Part shown: positions 36,990 through 48,900 of the stretch, in pieces
How the letters are laid out: the number at the start of each line of letters is the position of its first letter
How positions within the stretch are numbered: the stretch's first letter is position 1
Notes under the pieces: generated by a model
The model's database searches: none
Told to the model about the DNA's origin: nothing
What the model saw: only the letters and a program-made list of their open reading frames with translations
Made by a program: the position numbers and the translations under genes
NCBI GenBank assembly: GCA_013397695.1
Contig: VYZI01000084.1
Span: forward strand, 74,570-138,569
Length of the DNA: 64,000 bases
DNA from: Centropus unirufus
Taxonomy: Eukaryota; Chordata; Aves; Cuculiformes; Centropidae
Reading direction: 5' to 3'

Positions 36990-37284
36990 AGGAGCAGCCG
37001 GAGGCTCTCAGAAACCGGGAGACGCTGGGCAAGGACTGGGAAGGGGGGGATGCGATGCGTGTCCTCCCCCGCGACCCGGCAGGGCTGGGTCCCCATTGCC
37101 CGGGGGCGCGGGGAGGGGGGTTGGGAATTGGGTTGCCTGCTCCCTCCCAGCCGGCTGGAGGATGGGCGGGAGGCAGGGAGGGAAGGTGCCAAGGGGTGGG
37201 GAAGAGCGTGTCAGACACACCTGCCGGGGCGGTGGGACCGGCGGCGGCGCGGGGAGCGGAGCGCAGGAGGAGGCAGGATGGCCG
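36990..37284 (+). promoter_or_regulatory. CARD10: CARD10 GC-rich promoter region and 5' UTR
   Basis: The sequence becomes strongly GC- and CpG-rich, ending in a GGCGGCGGCGCGGGG-type stretch just before the predicted start ATG at 37278. No TATA box is seen here, in keeping with a CpG-island promoter. A similar GC-rich segment resumes at about 37758 after the CR1 insertion. The start site itself was not resolved. Confidence 0.55.
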
Positions 37285-39918
37285 GTAAGGGGGGAACCGC
37301 AGGGACGGGACGTTCTCCCCAAACCTGGCGGGGAACCTGGGGGCGGCACGACCCCGCTGTGCCCCCTCCTACAAGTTTTACAAGGGGCGGCTGAGGGAGC
37401 TGGGGGTGTTCAGCCTCGAAAGAGGAGGCTGAGGGGAGACCTTATTCCTGCCTCCACCTGCCTGGAAGGAGGGTGCGGAGAGGTGGGTGCTGGTCTCCTC
37501 TCCCAAGGGTCAGGACGAGGGGGGACGGCCTCGTGTTTTGCCAGGTTAGTTCAGCCTGGACATCAGGAAGGATTTCTGCACTGAAAGGGTTACCGGGCAG
37601 TGGCACGGGCTGCGCAGGGAGGTGGCTGAGTCACCGTCCCCGCAGGTGTTTGAAAGACAGGGAGACGAAGTGCTTGGGGATACGGTTTAGTAGTGGTCAG
37701 GTGCGGTTGGGCTTGGTCTCAAAGGTCTTTTCCAGCCCGGCGATTCCTATGACTCTGCCTCCCGCGGAGGCTGCTGCTGCGCCCGTCCGCGTCGCCCCGG
37801 GGCGACCGGCGCTGTGGGTTTCGCACGGGCTCCGGGTGGTGGTGGTGGGGTGTTCTCTACCTCTTCTCCTCGTCTTGGCCAGCCACCTCCTCCCCCTCGC
37901 CGTTCCTTGAAGAGCGGCCCGAAAGGGGAAGAGCTGCCCACCCGCACTCCCGGTACTCCGGGCAGGAGGAGGGGGACCGGCTCCCAGCCCGCTCCTCCCC
38001 GTCTCTCCCCCTCTGCCGGTCCTGCCTGCCGAGAGCCTGGTCGCTGCTTGCGCAGCCCCTTTGGGTTTGTCGGAGAAACACTTTGATTTCGAGGTATAAA
38101 TCCGCTGCCGAAGAGCGGAGCTCAGCACAGCACGACTTCTGTGACCTGCTGTTGCATCCACTGCCTGTGTATTTGTGTCGCTGCGGCAAGCGAGGCTGTC
38201 CCGAATGGGAGGCATCGCAGTTTGTTTGCTTTATTCAACCTGGGACGAGCCAGATCTGTATCGTTATTCGGGCTCCTAAGCCCCCTTGTGCTGGAAATCT
38301 GACACTTGAACATCTTTTGTGGATTCAACAGTTCTCTTCTCCTGTCATCCTTCATCCAGCAGGCTCCGAGCCTCCCGTAGTCCTGCTTGGAGGATTAACT
38401 TTTGCACAACTCTCTCAGCCATCTTCCTCGCTGTGCTAGCTGCCTGTTTGGAATTACATGATGTCGTTCTCACCTCAATAAGGAAGAAGTTAAAAAAAAA
38501 AAAAGGAAAGAAAAAAAAGATTTTCTTCCCTCTGCCTTCATGCAACATCAACCTCTATGCTGCTGTGGGGATGTCTGTTTGGTTGGGGTAGGAAAGCTGG
38601 ACGTGATGCCAGCATTCGAGCAGCAGGTAGCAGTGCACCCTGGGGAGGAGGGAGGGCTTCTAGGTCTCAGAGGGTCTTTGCTGTGCTTTGCCTTGCCAGC
38701 TGAAAGGATTTGTGCTGGCCTGTGGAGCAGGCTTGATTTCCCAAGTGAAAATAGATATGCTGGTTGAGTCGATACCCAGCTGGGAAGAGAGCTCCTTGAA
38801 CGTACATCCTGTAGGGCTTAATGGAGCAGGTTCACCACTGCTCTAAGGGTTTTTGCTCCATTGACTTCAGGGGGTCCCTCTTGCTTTCTCTGGTTGACAG
38901 AACAAACATTGCCTTGCTGTATGTTTCCAGGGCTCCATAATGATATGTGGAAGATATGCTTTTGTGATTCCCCTTTGGGTCCAGTACCTCTGTTCTCAGA
39001 GATGGGGAAAAAGGAAAAAGGTGTGTGATGGTTGGGAAGATTTACGAGTGCTTCGGGGAAGATGGCCTCTTCCATCGGCTTCCTACTGTGTACACTCCTA
39101 ACTCAGATACCACTACTTGCCTTGTGCCTCCTGCATATCTAAGGCTGTAGGTGGATGATCAAGATCCTTCTGGACTGATTTGTATGTAAAATGGCTTCTG
39201 ATGTATCTTGGTGTCTTTACAGGATCATACCTTGGCTCGTGTTCTCCCATAGCTGCTCCTGCCTTTTAACTGATGCGACCCCAACGCTCCTCAGACCTTT
39301 TCTTTCCTTTTATCCTCCCAGCCCTGGAGAATGTCTCGCCCCAAGCCTGCAGCCTCTCAGAGCAGGAGGAGGAAGAAGACACCATCTGGGAGAAGATTGA
39401 GAGTGCACGGCACCAGCTGACCCGTTCCCTGAACCCTGCAAAGCTCACCCCATACCTGCGCCAGTGCCGTGTGATAGATGAGCAGGATGAGGAAGAGGTG
39501 CTGAATTCATGCCGATTCCCTTGCAAAAGCAACCAGACAGGTGGGAGAAACCACCGTCTTTCATTGGGTTGGCCTGGTTTGTGAGGGACAACCTGATTTT
39601 GACATGCAGTGGGTGCTTCCCGGCTTGTGGTATTTTGGCCATTCCTTCCTCCAGCCATTCCCAATTTTATGGATGGAAGCAGATCTGGTGGAAATGCTAT
39701 TTTGTATCACAAAGCTGGTCTATGTTGTTTTGTCTCTGGTTTGCTGGGAATTCGTCCTAGCTCTTTATCTTTTCATCCAGGTTACCTGATGGACATCCTC
39801 CGGCGCCGTGGGAAGCGAGGCTACGAAGCCTTCCTGGAGTCTTTAGAGTTCTACTACCCAGACCACTACACCCGGCTAACAGGGAGAGAGCCAGTCCAGC
39901 GCTGCTCTATGATCCTGG
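37278..39918 (+). CDS. CARD10: CARD10 exons 1-3: N-terminus and CARD domain
   Basis: Exon 1 contributes only ATG GCC G before a strong donor (gtaagg). Its one-base overhang joins the CC at 39322 to give MAALENVSP, an N-terminus shorter than that of mammals. An acidic stretch (SEQEEEEDTIW) precedes the CARD, which covers about residues 22-113 across exons 2 and 3. Highly conserved blocks include LNPAKLTPYLRQCRVIDEQD, where helix surfaces contact BCL10, and RGKRGYEAFLESLEFYYPDH. Exon 3 ends in the linker RCSMIL, which joins to the D of DEEGPEGLTQFL. Exons 2 and 3 are certain; exon 1 is inferred from phase and position in a CpG-rich region. Confidence 0.85.
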
Positions 39919-42900
39919 GTAGGGAGAGGTGCTGTGTCCCCCTGTCAGCTGCTGCTCGCCTGTGAAGGGCCAGAAATCTGTGCATGTGCATCTAAAAAGC
40001 CCTGCTTCGTGCTGCCTGTGCGCAAGGAACCCCAGCACTCTGTGCTCTGGACCTGGAAGGAAAGGGGTTAACATTTATGTGTGTGATGGACTGTGGTGCC
40101 ATAAGCCTGGGGCAAGAAGGGCTGCAGATCCACAGGAGAGCTTGGCACCTCTTGATGGAAAACAGAGCATTGGGTTGATTTTTGGGGGGGTTACCCCTGT
40201 CTCAGCAGCCAGGACTTGATTCTCCTTTCTTTCCTCCCAGATGAGGAAGGCCCTGAAGGACTAACTCAGTTCCTGATGATGGAGGTGAAGAAGGTGAGGG
40301 CTCAGCGGCAGGAGCACCTGCTGAAGGAGCACCAGCTCCAGGTTAAAAACCAAGCATTGGAGCAAGAGCAGACCCGGCTGCAGCAGCAGCTGCAGGAGCT
40401 CCTGAAGGTGCAGGAGCGTTACCAACGGCTGAGAGAGGAGTGGGATTCCAACAGCGTGGAGCTGCTCAGGCTGAAGGATGAGAACTACATGATGGCCATG
40501 CGCTACGCACAGCTTTGTGAGGAGAAGAACATGGCTGTACTGCGGAGCCGGGACCTGCAGCTGGTGGTATGGCCCTGGGGAGCACGGGAGCTGGCGGCAG
40601 GAGGTGGTGGGGGACTGGTGGCTCGGAGAGATGCACACAGATGTCTTATGAGCATGAAGGAGATGATGGCAGGCAGGACTTATGTTGGAATGTGTGCTCT
40701 TGATGGGCAGTGTGTATTGTGCAGGGCAATGCAGACACGTCATGGGCATGGCGTAGGAGACTCACCACTGCTGTGGGGCAGCTGGAGATAGATCTCCAGC
40801 TCCTGTTTAGCTGGAGATATGTCCCTTAGAGGAGCCAGAACCCACTACTCAAAAGGTGCTGCCAGGGCACTACCTTTCCTGACGTTTCTCTGCTCTCAGC
40901 CCGGCTCTTGGTACCGTGCGATGCCGTGTTTGCTCCTGCATGTGCTGCCTGCTCTGCTGATGGGTGCCAGTGCGGTGTCTGGGCAGCACAGACCCACACC
41001 AGGCACCTGATTCTGTCAAGCTGTGTGTTTGTATTTACTCATTCCCCAGGAAAGGGCTTGCCTTTTCCTCTTTCTAGTGAGGTGGTGGCTGTGCAGCACC
41101 CGCACACAGGTCGCTGGGTGTGTGTGCGCTGCCTGGAGCTGCCCAGCCCGCTTCTCACTCGGGATTGTTTTGGCCCAGACTCCATCCCCCTCCTTTGCTC
41201 CCCACTGCCTCCTCATCTCATGACGTTTGAGAGACTCATGCCGCATACCTAAAGGAATTCATGACACTGCACTCCAGCTGCCAAGCTCTCACCTCCAGCA
41301 AATATGCATCCATTTCCTGCCTGGGCAACAGCAGCCCTGCCTTGATCCTGTTAATAACCAAATTCCTTGGTGCTCTGTTGCTTCCTGGCATTCCCCCCAA
41401 CCAGTCTGGGCCTGGACTTCTTGCACAGCCCAGTGTTTACCCTTCATTCCTTATCCTGCTCTGCCAGCCTTGGGATTCTCCCCTAACTTTTATCCAATAT
41501 TCCTGCCAATGCCATCTCCCTGGGCCCCCTCTGAGCAGAGGAGTGAATTGTCTGCAGATGACTGTGGGGTGGAGAAATCCCCCTGGAAGCAAAGTGGGCC
41601 ACCAGATCCCACCCTGTCTTCTCTTCACAGCTCTGAAGTCCAGAAGTGACTGATTCCTGAAAGTCATTCTAGGCCTTTTGGGTGGGTTTGTACTAATAAT
41701 CCAGTTTATGACTCCCTCCTTGGCAATTTTGGCAGTGCTGCTTAATGCTCAGTGGCTTGGATAGGTTTCTCCTACCCTGTATGCTCTCAAAGCCTTATCT
41801 GGCTGTGAATTCTGGTTCTCTGATCAACCTCATGAGTCGTCAGACCTCCCTTATTCCTAGAAGTAACCAACCTCCCCTTTTGCCAGTGGTGTGTTGGTAG
41901 AAGAGGGTGAGAGCAGGCCAGGGTGTGATGATGCGTCTGTGTTACCCTGCAGGAATCTAGCAGGCTGAGCCTCAAATGCTTCCCAGGCCAGAGGTGGCCT
42001 CCCTGCATGCCGTAGCTTCCAGTGGATATTTCTGCTATGAATTTGTATCTCAGCTATTCTAGGGCCTGGGAAGCCTTTGAGAGACTCACAGCTGCTGGCC
42101 CTGGCANNNNNNNNNNNNNNNNNNNNNNNNNNNNNNNNNNNNNNNNNNNNNNNNNNNNNNNNNNNNNNNNNNNNNNNNNNNNNNNNNNNNNNNNNNNNNN
42201 NNNNNNNNNNNNNNNNNNNNNNNNNNNNNNNNNNNNNNNNNNNNNNNNNNNNNNNNNNNNNNNNNNNNNNNNNNNNNNNNNNNNNNNNNNNNNNNNNNNN
42301 NNNNNNNNNNNNNNNNNNNNNNNNNNNNNNNNNNNNNNNNNNNNNNNNNNNNNNNNNNNNNNNNNNNNNNNNNNNNNNNNNNNNNNNNNNNNNNNNNNNN
42401 NNNNNNNNNNNNNNNNNNNNNNNNNNNNNNNNNNNNNNNNNNNNNNNNNNNNNNNNNNNNNNNNNNNNNNNNNNNNNNNNNNNNNNNNNNNNNNNNNNNN
42501 NNNNNNNNNNNNNNNNNNNNNNNNNNNNNNNNNNNNNNNNNNNNNNNNNNNNNNNNNNNNNNNNNNNNNNNNNNNNNNNNNNNNNNNNNNNNNNNNNNNN
42601 NNNNNNNNNNNNNNNNNNNNNNNNNNNNNNNNNNNNNNNNNNNNNNNNNNNNNNNNNNNNNNNNNNNNNNNNNNNNNNNNNNNNNNNNNNNNNNNNNNNN
42701 NNNNNNNNNNNNNNNNNNNNNNNNNNNNNNNNNNNNNNNNNCTGTGGTGGCTGCTGTGGGGTCTGGGCAGTGATGGGTCTTTATTTCCAGCTTTGTGACT
42801 CTTGGAGGTGCTCACAAGTGTGACTTTGTTCCTTGGAATGCACAGTAGATTAATGCAGGAGTGATGATGGTGGTTGTGCTAGTCTGCGTTGTCCCGGAGT

Positions 42901-45900
42901 GGTGCTCATGGTGCAGTGATGGTACCCTCTCACCCCCTAGACACCCGGCGAGGGACCAGTGCCAGGCTCTGAGCAGATCCTGCTGGACATCCTGGAGCAT
43001 GACTGGAAGGAAGCCCAAGACGACCGGCAGGATCTCTGCCAGAAACTCAGCTCCCTGCAGAACGAGCTGCAGTGGGCTGAAGAGCTGAGGGATAAGGTAG
43101 AGAATCCATCACTGCCCTTGTCCCTGCACACTGAGCATGACCTAGGAGAGAGGGTGGGGAGGGGGTTGGGAAGACATAGTAAGTCACTTTCAGGAGGGTT
43201 TATGCTCGCTGCCTGCTGTTGCCAGTACCTCCAGGAGGTGGAAGATCTGAAGCTGAAATACCGGACGCTGCAGAAGGACTGTGATCTCTACAAGCATCGT
43301 ATGAACACGGTGCTGCTGCAGCTGGAGGAGATCGAAAAAGAGCGGGACCAGGTGAATTGCTCTTCCCTTCAGTTCTCCACCTTCCAGCAGGTTCACGGCT
43401 TTTCTCTCAGCTCTGGATACCCTCTCCTTCCCCAGTGGATCTTCTTCATCTACGCTAGGGGTGGGAGGTGGTGGTTAGTAGTGCAGTTCCCTTCCTTTTC
43501 TCATTCTTGGCCTGGCTCCTCGCAGGCAATTCAGAGCCGCGATGGGGTGCAGCTACAATACTCCCAGAGCTTGATTGAGAAGGACCAGTACCGCAAACGC
43601 GTACGGACCCTGGAGGAGGAGAGGGATGAGCTCTTAAGCAAGCTGAGCCAGGCAGAGGGGCTGAACAGCACACTGGAGGCACAACTTCAGCGGTGCCAAG
43701 GCAGCCGCAGCCTGAGCAAGGTGAGAGTGGCTAGAAAGAAGGGAGAACTGAGAAGGTAGAGGGCTCAGGGCTGCTTTCTGAGGGACGCAATGGGATGATG
43801 GAGTCTCTTCTCTCCCAGATGTGCAGCTCTTCCTACTCCCTTTGCTCCAACCTCAGCAGCACCTGGAGCCTTGTGGACAACTCTACCAGCTTTACAACTG
43901 GACTTGTGGATGGACTTGGAGTCTCGGCTATCCCATTCCCAGGGGATTCAGCTGTTCAGAGCATGGTGAGCACTTGACCATGAGAGGCTGACCTTCAGCT
44001 GAGGGCAGCGCGGACCCACGCTGCTCAAGAAGGGTACAGAGGCATTGGATTGGGCTCATCTTGAGGCAGTGTCTTGGTGAAATGGTGCATGGGGCAGTGT
44101 GTGAGGTGGGAGCAGAACCCAGATGCAATGTTTTCTTCTCTCAGACTGTGACAAACCAGGCAATGCTGCACTCAAGTGTATAGCAGCACTCAGCTGGGTG
44201 ACAAAGAGGGGGAAGCGAAACTCTCTTCATCTTGTATGACACCCTAGAGATCAACAGCCCTGTGTAAGATGCTATCCTCCCCAAAAAGCTGTTTAATCTA
44301 CACATGCTGGGGGAGAAATCCCAGCTCTTTTCAATCTTGTATCAGCATCACGTTGTTTCTAATGCTTCTTACCATTTTCTCTTTGACTCTTTGAGCCCTC
44401 ATCCTTGAGCACCCTAAAGAGGGGTAGTCCCACGGATTACTCCGTCCTCTGGGTGTGTGGTGGCTAAAAGTGAGATACAATGACAAGGCTGCGTATTCCC
44501 TTCATCTGGTGCTACTCCCATAGCTTGTCCATTGCAAGAAACTAGGGATGCAGTGTCATGCATCTCCATCTCTGCTCTCTCCCTGGGAAGACAAGGTGCC
44601 TGGGTGTTTGGAGGGATGTGGATGATCCTGGAAGAGGCATGTGGTACCCTAGTAGCAGTTTGCAACCTACACCAAAGGGAGGAGAGAGGTGGTGCTGGAT
44701 GTTGGTGTCAACAGGTGTCTGTCTTTCACTCTGCCCAAGGACGTGACTCCTGACAGCGAGAAGGATATCAACCGCCTTTCCACCTTCCCTTTCCCTCCTT
44801 GTATCGGCTCCATCCTCCGTCGGCAACGGGAAGAGAGGTGCATGCCCTACAAAAGGTGATTACTGGGGGCTGTTTGAGGCTGTGTTGGGGTTGTGGGGGC
44901 CAGGCAGAGCGGGCTGGAAGTGGGGAGGAGGGGAGACTGGGATTGCAAAGGCTATGGTGGTGGAAACAGAAGCATACAGGTTTTGGAGAAGCTGCTGCCT
45001 CACAGGTCACCTTTTTGTCTCCTTTGTAGCTTGTCCTGTGGCTCCTTTAGCAGCATGGAAGATGCAACAGGTAACAGGGTAGGGGCTTTTCCCAAAGGAC
45101 TTAGCTAAAGATCAGTGATGGCTCTGAGGAGAGGGGTTGGACAACTGACCCTTCCTTGCACCTTTTGTTTGTGCAGCTCACTGTGAGGGCCCTGCACCCA
45201 CAGCAGAGCGCTATGGACTCATATATCCCACCCCTGCTATGCCAAGCACAGCAGCTGGAAAAGCTGGTTTTCCCTCTGCAGAGCAGGGATCTAGTCACAT
45301 CAGCTCTGTTTAATTCCTGGAGTGCTGTGTTGATGGAGAACTTGATATGGAGTTGGAAGAATAGGTAATAGAAGAAAGAAATGCCTTGGCCCTGGAGTTT
45401 TATTGATTCTGGGTCATGGGTTTTAAATCTCCTGGAGTGGAGCCTGGTGCTGGCAAGTTTTGTGGTGGGTGCTGGTGGCTGATCCCTGGGAACATCCCGA
45501 TGGCCTCGACTGCTACTGCCTTCTGACTTAAACACTGATGAAGGGAGCAAAGATTTGCTTATTAGGAGACATGGGAAACCCTTTCCGGGAGGGTGACTGT
45601 TTGAAACCCCCCTGAAGCCACTTTTCCCAGTCACTTATTAAAAAATGCTCGGGAGCAGTGTGACAGACCTTCATCACCCTGACAATGCAAGCTCCCTGCA
45701 GCACTCGGAGAGGTCATGTGCCCTCTCTCTCCCTCTTGCTCTCTTTCCCAGGCAGTGGTTTTGCTAGCGGCTCGCTTGGGGCCTTCTCCTCTTCTTCCAG
45801 CAGCACCTATGCCAGAGTGAAGTCGGAGATCTGCTTGTCCACACTTCCCAGCCACAAGGAGGTCACTAGGAGGTGACTGCTGCTCTCTGAGCTAGGCACT

Positions 45901-48900
45901 CTGACCCAGCTTCTTGGGGTGGGGAGGGATGTTCTGCGGTGCTGGGAGCCCATGCTTGGGAGACCCTTTCCGCCTTCCCCCCTTCAGAGTCTTACTTTCT
46001 AGTGGTAGAGGAGAGAAATGAAGATCCTCTAGTCCTTGCTTCTCAGCAGTTCTCCATTTTTTTTGTGCTGCCCCCATATGTTGTGGCAGGAGTGGGGATG
46101 ATACTATGGGCTGGGCACACATCTGTCTGGGTGGGGAGAGGACCAGGGGAGCCCTGCTTGTCTTTGGTGTTGGGGCTAGTGGGGTGGAATGGGTCATGGG
46201 GGTTGATAAGCTTTGTGTGTGTCCCTTTATCACAAAGAGCTCTGGATCACAGTGCTTTGTACAATAAACACCCTGTAGCTGGACCCATGACATGGGGGAC
46301 CAATTCTTAGAAAAGGCAGCAAACTTCAGTTGTTGGACTTGGTCTTCCTCCTCACCAGATCACTGGTGGTACAGCTCACTAACATGGGTCACCCCAGCAA
46401 CCTCTCACCCCAGGAGAAGAGGCTTGGAGAAGACATCTCCATCCTTGGAGGGAACAGAACAGGAATTTACGTCCAGTGGGTCAAGCCTGGCTCACGGGTT
46501 GAGGATGCAGGACTCAGGGAAGGGTGCCGGCTCATTGAGGTGAGTCTGGGAATGGGCTTGTTTTGTGGGTTTGCAAGAAACTTGAGATGACACAAGTAAC
46601 GTAGAGTGATCTCCAGTGAAAGCTAATCTCTACCCAACTTGAAGTCCACCTCCATTTCTCTTGTTTCCCAGAAATGCTTCCCGCCAAGGGTTTTATGCAA
46701 CATAAACACCCATGCAAGTCTCGTGGCACTCAAGTGTACCTGCGCATGTAAAAATGCCGAGACCTTGTGAAACACTTCCTTCAGCTGTTGGGGTAGGGGG
46801 GGGACCAACAAAAAAGAATCAGGTTAAGATGGCAATGTGACTATGTGTCCCTGGAGTTGTCTGTCACCTTGTTGCATTTCAGAACCATTTGCACCTTGCA
46901 TCCTGCACGTGCCTGTTGGAAAGTGATCGATTCTGAAGTGAGATTTCTCAGGCCTTTGTGACACCCCTCCCCCTCGCCACCCACTCTCCGGGCCACAGAG
47001 ATTAATTACTCTGAAGAAAGGTTCTGGAGGGAGGGAAGGGCGTTTGCTTTGGCAAGAATGACACCACTTGAAATATAGCTACACTACTTGAATTAATATC
47101 TCACCTCTAAGTGAAAGTAAACCAGCTCTTCTGTCCCCACTCCCACATGCTTTCATGCACACACATTTGCTTCTACATCAGCCCAGCATCAGGTGTTTCA
47201 AAGGCAGGGGAGGGAACCAGAAGGCAGACTGAAGATGCCTTGTCCTCAAGTAGACCTTCCCCCAGGTCTGTCTTGCTCTGTAAGATCTCTTGTATAATCC
47301 TTCCTGGTGAGGCTGGTGGTGGGGGGAGCCTGCTCTTCCAGCCACTAGGTCTAATGGCATCGGGTCCTTGCTAGCTGAGGGTGCCGTCGCTGAAGGAAGA
47401 GGTTCTTTCCCTGGAGAACTGCACACGGGAGGTTGCCTACCTGAGCCTGCTGCATTGGGATGAACCCTCCAGTCTTGTCTTTCAGCTGGACCTGGAAGGT
47501 AAGGTCCTGGCAGATGGGTTTCCTTTGAGTCTGAGCTCTCTGTCTCCTTTTCCACCCAGCCCTGGAGGCAAATCTCAATTATTCTCTTGTCTCTCCTGTT
47601 TGGTCCTGGGCCAATGTGTGTGACACTGGGGTTGGCTGTAGCTCTGGTAGCCTTCCCTGTCTGGTGTGACATGGGCATCCTCTGAGTTACAGGATGGAGG
47701 TACAGACCTTCTGTCTGTTTGCCTCCTCTGCATCCCCCACCCCTATCTGTAGCATCACAGCTGTGCTGGGGACTTGCCTATCTTGTTGGTGATGGTTGCC
47801 TCCTGTGTCCCCACTGGTGATCTATATTTCCTGCTTCAGGGTACCAGCCTCTGCGAGAAGCTCTAGAAGAAGGGAAGAAGTTTTCTGGAGACTCATTCTA
47901 TGTACGCACCAACCTGACCCTCCTGGAGCTGTCAGACCCTTACGCGCTGTGTGTCAAGTGTCGGGAGATCCTCCACATCACAGACACCATGCACAAAGGG
48001 AGGCTGGAGTGGTACTGCTCCCGTGTTGATCCCCTGACCATGCGCGACCTGGACAAGGGGACAGTCCCCAACTACAGCAGGTAACCAGGGTGAGGAGGAA
48101 GGCAGGGGCTGCCTGGGCTACCTGTCCCATTTCTTTGTTGTGATCATCCCCTAGGAGTCCTGAGGGATGCAGGCTGGCCTCTTGATAGTGTGGGCTGTCC
48201 AAGCTTTGTAGGGACCAAAGCAATGGTGTTTGGGTGCCCTTGTGAGACTGGGAGATTGAGTGAGGGTTTTGATATGCCTGTGCTTCAGCAGGTCCCTATG
48301 GGGTTTAGCAAAGAGGGGCACAGCAAGCAGACTGCAGCACCTGACGGCTCTAGTTAAGTGCAATGTATCTGTTGTTTCAGGGCTCACCAGCTTTTGAAGA
48401 TCCAGGAGAAGGGACAGCAGACAGCTGGGCAGCAGAGGGGCCACAGAAATAATGTAAGCCTAAGAAACCAGCAGTGAGAATTGTATGTGTGTGCCTATGG
48501 CCACCCCACCACCTCAGCACGCAATCTGCTCCATTCAGTTTGTAAACCAGCTTGTATAGAAGTGACAGCTGGGTTAGCAAGCAGAGCAGAGGCTTCTAGT
48601 CCAAACAGTGCTACTGCTCTTTGGCTGCTTTCCTGCCCCCTCTATGCTTCCCAGACTGAATCTGATGGTTGACAGACCTGGTCCCATGCTTTTTGTGTGT
48701 GTGCTCCATCCTCTTTGCCAGCAGGTGTTCTGCAGCCAGCTTGGTGTGTGTGTGTGTGGAACGGTCTGTGCTCTTAGCCTTATTGTCCCCACTTTCCGCT
48801 CAGCTAAAGAAACGGGCCTTGGACCAACTGCGCCTGGTGAAATCCAAACCACAGAGGAGCCGAGAGCAGCCCCCTCAGCAGCTGTGGCTGGACCCCTGCT

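Noticed and set aside
37096..37584. 162-codon open frame downstream of the CARD10 start
   Set aside because: It reads through the exon 1 donor into the CR1 fragment; the tail is a remnant of the CR1 ORF2 C-terminus.
42022..42798. Long open frames across 42107-42741
   Set aside because: They consist mostly of translated N and are artefacts of the assembly gap.
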